NCBI GenBank assembly: GCA_902406135.1
Contig: CABPCX010000012.1
Span: 1 to 16,360 of the forward strand
Direction of reading: 5' to 3'
DNA length: 16,360 bases
From: an uncultured Eubacteriales bacterium
GTDB taxonomy: Bacteria; Bacillota; Clostridia; Lachnospirales; Anaerotignaceae
The notes beneath the pieces were generated by a model. That model saw nothing but the letters and a program-made list of their open reading frames with translations. It did no database searches and was not told the origin of the DNA. A program made the position numbers and the translations under genes. Position 1 is the first letter of the stretch, and each line of letters begins with the position of its first letter. This document shows, piece after piece, positions 13,265-16,360 of the stretch.

Positions 13265-14005
13265 TCATTTGTCCTTGGGGGAACGCTTTTTTAAAACCTC
13301 AAATATAATGCCCAAAATAACGGACAGTATAAATATGCCTCCCCATATGGCCCAGCCGTAGTGACCGTGCCCATAGGGAACGCCCTCGGGATTGGGGCCG
13401 AAAATGATACCAAGAATAAGCCCCAGAATAAATCCTCCAAAGGTTATGGCGGAGAAATATTTCTTTCCCAATAGGGCAGGCAGAGCGGATATGGCTAAGG
13501 ATACCCAAAAAAGTCCGCTGCTTAAAAGCCAGCCGTAAAGATAGCTGTTTTCGCCCTCAGGTGTTGAAGCCCACAGCAGTCCCGTTAAAGAAGAATTCGT
13601 CCTGCACCATATAAGCCTGCCGATAATGTATACGGCTAAGTAGGCGAGAATTACCACTAAAGCCCAAATAATGTTTTTTCTTATCCTTTGTTTTTTCTCT
13701 TTGTTTTTCCGCTCTTCTTCAGCTTTGAATACCCTGTAAAATTCTTCGGCTTGAGATAAGACTGCTTTTGTTTCGTCTGTATTTTCTTCTGTACCGGTGT
13801 CCTTTGCATCGTCATCGGCAAGAAGAAATGCTGTTGTTGTATTAAGTATTTCAGCCAGCTTGAAAAGATTGGCGGTGGAAGGCGCAGACTGGCCGTTTTC
13901 CCACTTGGCTACGGCCTGACGGCTTATGCCCATAAGCTCAGCCAGTTTTTCCTGGGACATACCCAGTCCTTTTCTTAAACTTTTTATTTTTTCGCCTAAA
14001 GTCAT
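13265..14005 (-). CDS. XRE-family regulator with a C-terminal four-helix membrane domain
   Basis: This 246-residue protein has an N-terminal Cro/C1-type helix-turn-helix (about 1-60; MSQEKLAELMGISRQAVAKW), a charged linker rich in Glu/Lys (70-110), and about four hydrophobic segments near 110-131, 156-180, 186-206 and 218-240. Such membrane-anchored XRE proteins occur widely in Firmicutes; their signals are mostly unknown. The protein would hold its DNA-binding domain at the cytoplasmic face. The start at 14005 has GGAGG upstream. The promoter TTGCTA-N17-TATGAT (14029-14057) sits immediately downstream of 11-bp direct repeats that could be its operator. It is monocistronic and convergent with etfA; I see no link to the acyl-CoA dehydrogenase operon. 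Confidence 0.88.
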   Translation of the reverse strand: MTLGEKIKSLRKGLGMSQEKLAELMGISRQAVAKWENGQSAPSTANLFKLAEILNTTTAFLLADDDAKDTGTEENTDETKAVLSQAEEFYRVFKAEEERKNKEKKQRIRKNIIWALVVILAYLAVYIIGRLIWCRTNSSLTGLLWASTPEGENSYLYGWLLSSGLFWVSLAISALPALLGKKYFSAITFGGFILGLILGIIFGPNPEGVPYGHGHYGWAIWGGIFILSVILGIIFEVLKKRSPKDK

Positions 14006-14028
14006 AATTAACGCCTCCTTATACTTAA

Positions 14029-14057
14029 ATCATACCCTTAAATGGCATATTTAGCAA
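14029..14057 (-). promoter_or_regulatory. promoter of the XRE-membrane regulator
   Basis: On the minus strand TTGCTA (14052-14057), a 17-base spacer and TATGAT (14029-14034), followed by a leader of about 20 nt. Confidence 0.65.
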
Positions 14058-14084
14058 CCAACTACAGGGCAACTATAGGGCAAC
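14052..14084. repeat. three tandem 11-bp direct repeats, candidate operator
   Basis: On the minus strand GTTGCCCTATA (14074-14084) and GTTGCCCTGTA (14063-14073) are adjacent, followed by a degenerate third copy GTTGGTTGCTA (14052-14062) that includes the -35 element. A spacing of exactly one helical turn next to the -35 suggests cooperative protein binding. Confidence 0.5.
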
Positions 14085-14144
14085 CGAAGGGGAGATACAG
14101 GGTACGCAGAGGGAAAAAGGAAGAGTTTAAGCCTAATCAAGCAA

Positions 14145-14173
14145 TTGAATGAAATATTTATATATGCTATAAT
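14145..14173 (+). promoter_or_regulatory. sigma-A-type promoter of tmk-holB-ricT
   Basis: TTGAAT (14145-14150), a 17-base spacer and TATAAT (14168-14173), 22 nt before the tmk start. Confidence 0.75.
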
Positions 14174-14195
14174 AAAGCATTAAGGAGTGTTTAAG

Positions 14196-14831
14196 ATGAG
14201 GGGAAAATTTATTACAATAGAAGGAACAGACGGTTCAGGTAAAAGCACACAGATAGAGCTTCTTATGGATTATCTCAGAAAAAAAGGTGCCGATGTAATT
14301 TTTACAAGGGAGCCGGGCGGAACACAAATAAGCGAAAAAATAAGGGAAATAATACTTGATGTGGATAATTCGGAAATGACGGGCATCACCGAAGCCCTTC
14401 TTTATGCCGCCGCCAGAAGCCAGCATGTGGAAGAAAAAATTATACCTGCCCTTGAAGCAGGGAAAATAATTATATGCGACAGATTTGTGGATTCAAGCAT
14501 AGCATATCAGGGAGCCGCAAGGGGGCTTGGAGCCGAAAAAATAATGGGCATAAACGAAGCTGCCCTCCATGGAATAATACCTGATATGACACTGTTTTTT
14601 GACCTTTCTCCCGAAAAGGGCATATTGAGGAAGAAAAACGAGAGAGCATTGGACAGGCTTGAAAAGGAAAAAATGGATTTCCATGAGAAGGTTTATGAAG
14701 GATATAAAAATCTGTGTAAAAAGTATCCCGAAAGAATAAAGCCCATCGATGCCGACAGAAGCATTGACGAGGTACATTCGGAGGTAATTGAAGTCATAGA
14801 CGGACTGCTTAAGGGAAAATATTATGAGTAA
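14196..14831 (+). CDS. tmk: thymidylate kinase
   Basis: This 211-residue protein phosphorylates dTMP to dTDP for DNA synthesis. The P-loop GTDGSGKST is at 10-18, the thymidylate-kinase DRF motif at 95-97 is followed by SSIAYQG, and a Lys/Arg-rich lid region lies near 150. Start ATG 14196 is 8 nt after AAGGAG; the GTG at 14187 overlaps that site and is rejected. The 3' end overlaps the next start by 8 nt, which couples translation with holB. The order tmk-holB-ricT matches the replication-associated operon of Firmicutes, although the small yaaQ/yaaR-type genes found between tmk and holB in Bacillus are missing. Confidence 0.96.
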   Translation: MRGKFITIEGTDGSGKSTQIELLMDYLRKKGADVIFTREPGGTQISEKIREIILDVDNSEMTGITEALLYAAARSQHVEEKIIPALEAGKIIICDRFVDSSIAYQGAARGLGAEKIMGINEAALHGIIPDMTLFFDLSPEKGILRKKNERALDRLEKEKMDFHEKVYEGYKNLCKKYPERIKPIDADRSIDEVHSEVIEVIDGLLKGKYYE

Positions 14832-15816
14832 TTTCAGAGACATAATCGGAAATGAACAGATAATAAAAAGTATGCAGAGCGCCATAGCTAATGCAATGGT
14901 TTCCCACGCCTATATAATAAGCGGAGCGGAAGGAAGCGGAAAAAAGCTTCTGGCATCGGCTCTGGCAAAGACACTTTTGTGCGAAAGGGGCGGCAGGGAC
15001 GCCTGCGGGGAATGTATATCATGTAAAACCTTTGAGGCAGGAAACAATCCCGACGTCATATATGTGTACCCCAAAAAGACGAAGGCTCTTTCCGTTGACG
15101 ACGTAAGGGAGCAGATAACTTCTGATGTAAATATAAAACCCTATAATCATAAATATAAAATCTATATAATCCCGAAGGCTGACACTCTTACAAATCAGGC
15201 GCAGAATGCCCTTTTAAAAACCCTTGAGGAGCCGCCGGGATATGCGGTATTGATACTTCTTGCCCAGAATACGGGAGCATTTTTGGAAACAATACTTTCA
15301 AGATGTGTTGTGTTCAATATAAAGCCGCTGTCCGATGAAAAGGTAAAAAACTATCTGCTTCTTAACAATAGGGCCGATGAAAAGGATGCGGAAATATTTG
15401 CGGAATATTCCGAAGGAAGCATAGGAAAGGCGCTGACCTTTGCAGGGTCGGAAGAATTTTCAAAACTTAGGGACAATGTAAGGGAAATACTTAAAAACAT
15501 TTCAAAAATGAGCTGGTTCGACCTGACGGCCGCGGCAGCGGGCCTTGAGGAATACAGGGAACTGGCGGATATAACGGATATGATATATCTCTGGTACAGA
15601 GATGTGCTTGTGTATAAGACTACCCAAAATGAAGGGCTTATAATAGAAAAGGACCTGACGCCGGCCATAAAGACGGAAGCGGACAGGGCATCCTTTGAAG
15701 GTCTTTACAAAATACCGAAACTTATAAACGAGACAAAAAAACAGATAAGGCAGAACGTAAATTTTGTTTTTGCCCTTGAGATGCTGTTTATAAATATAAA
15801 AGGAGAGTTATCTTAA
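14824..15816 (+). CDS. holB: DNA polymerase III delta' subunit (clamp loader)
   Basis: This 330-residue AAA+ clamp-loader subunit helps load the sliding clamp onto DNA. A P-loop-like GAEGSGKK is at 34-41, with Lys where functional ATPases have Ser/Thr, as expected for a largely non-hydrolysing delta'. The zinc-binding Cys set is 53, 61, 64 and 67. The segment NALLKTLEEPP is followed by the SRC motif at 159-161, which supplies the arginine finger. It overlaps tmk by 8 nt and ricT by 1 nt. Confidence 0.93.
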   Translation: MSNFRDIIGNEQIIKSMQSAIANAMVSHAYIISGAEGSGKKLLASALAKTLLCERGGRDACGECISCKTFEAGNNPDVIYVYPKKTKALSVDDVREQITSDVNIKPYNHKYKIYIIPKADTLTNQAQNALLKTLEEPPGYAVLILLAQNTGAFLETILSRCVVFNIKPLSDEKVKNYLLLNNRADEKDAEIFAEYSEGSIGKALTFAGSEEFSKLRDNVREILKNISKMSWFDLTAAAAGLEEYRELADITDMIYLWYRDVLVYKTTQNEGLIIEKDLTPAIKTEADRASFEGLYKIPKLINETKKQIRQNVNFVFALEMLFINIKGELS

Positions 15817-16360
15817 TGATAGAAGTAATAGGAATCAGATTTAAGAAAGCCGGAAAGCTCTATTACTTTGACCCGGACGGACTCAAAATCGAGGAAGGCA
15901 GCCACGCCATTGTGGAGACGGTCAGAGGTATTGAGTATGGTACGGTAATAAAGGGCAATACAATGGTAGATGACAGCGAAGTCATTCAGCCCCTTAAAAA
16001 AGTCATAAGACAGGCAACACCGGAAGACGATGCCTGCGAAGCGGAAAACAGAGAAAAGGAAAAGGAAGCCTTCGGCATCTGTGAAGAAAAGATAGCAAAA
16101 CACGGTCTTGATATGAAACTTATAGATGTGGAAATAACCTTTGACCATAATAAGCTTATTTTCTATTTCACATCGGATGAGCGTGTGGATTTCCGTGAGC
16201 TTGTAAAGGAACTGGCGTCCGTATTCAGAACAAGAATAGAATTAAGACAGATAGGCGTCAGAGACGAAGCAAAGATGATGAACGGCATAGGAATATGCGG
16301 ACGTTCACTCTGCTGCGCCACATTTTTAGGAGATTTCCAGCCCGTAAGCATAAAAATGGC
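15816..16360 (+). CDS. ricT: PSP1-domain protein RicT/YaaT (5' part, cut by window edge)
   Basis: The first 181 residues are present and the frame is open at the window end. The PSP1 domain (about 60-145) and the following GICGRSLCC segment with Cys 161, 166 and 167 match the RicT/YaaT family. In Bacillus subtilis RicT joins RicA and RicF in an iron-sulfur complex that affects RNase Y cleavage, competence, sporulation and biofilm formation. The start overlaps the holB stop (TAATG), and GGAGAG lies just upstream. Its position after holB is conserved in Firmicutes. The remaining C-terminal part lies outside the window. Confidence 0.92.
   Translation, partial: MIEVIGIRFKKAGKLYYFDPDGLKIEEGSHAIVETVRGIEYGTVIKGNTMVDDSEVIQPLKKVIRQATPEDDACEAENREKEKEAFGICEEKIAKHGLDMKLIDVEITFDHNKLIFYFTSDERVDFRELVKELASVFRTRIELRQIGVRDEAKMMNGIGICGRSLCCATFLGDFQPVSIKM

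Noticed and set aside
1..16360. CRISPR arrays, tRNAs, rRNAs, insertion sequences, prophage genes
   Set aside because: Looked for repeats with regular spacers, tRNA-like T-loops, transposase motifs and inverted-repeat ends; none seen.

Overview
The window looks like chromosomal DNA of an anaerobic low-to-mid GC Firmicute, most likely a member of the Clostridia (Lachnospiraceae-like). The basis is the strong AGGAGG-type ribosome binding sites, Ile-ATA and AGA/AGG-rich codon use, an oxygen/NO-scavenging flavodiiron protein, a butyryl-CoA-dehydrogenase-type flavoenzyme with its EtfBA partner, and the Firmicute-type order tmk-holB-ricT. The genus cannot be read from the sequence alone.

Layout. 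Positions 1-300 hold the 3' part of a hairpin-rich, apparently non-coding plus-strand transcript ending at an intrinsic terminator; a convergent hypothetical gene (225-857, minus) overlaps that terminator. A flavodiiron gene (1114-2316, minus) follows with its own promoter and terminator. A divergent promoter starts a tight plus-strand operon (2570-6203): an unrecognised 117-residue protein, a MoCF/MoaB-like protein, an unusual fusion of an unknown domain to the NAD-synthesis enzyme NadD, and a PAS-containing sigma-54 activator (bacterial enhancer-binding protein). A terminator and then a textbook -24/-12 sigma-54 promoter separate it from a second operon (6378-9093): two unrecognised proteins and a LarA-like (nickel-pincer 2-hydroxyacid racemase family) protein.

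After about 650 non-coding bases, rich in repeats and tandem palindromes, a second sigma-54 promoter appears whose 17-bp core is identical to the first. It would drive a roughly 400-nt, heavily folded leader RNA followed by an acyl-CoA dehydrogenase, etfB and etfA (10187-13167). These three genes have the codon bias of very highly expressed genes. The right part holds an XRE-type regulator with four membrane helices (minus), then tmk, holB and the start of ricT, an overlapping housekeeping operon.

How it may work together (inference): the sigma-54 activator probably senses a metabolite through its PAS domain and switches on the adjacent hydroxyacid operon, and possibly also the acyl-CoA dehydrogenase/Etf operon. 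A LarA-type racemase plus an enoyl-CoA reductase/Etf would fit a reductive amino-acid or hydroxyacid fermentation branch. The dehydratase and CoA-transferase steps are not in the window. The features most worth following up are the paired identical sigma-54 promoters, the structured leader RNA, the unknown protein pair next to LarA, and the NadD fusion.
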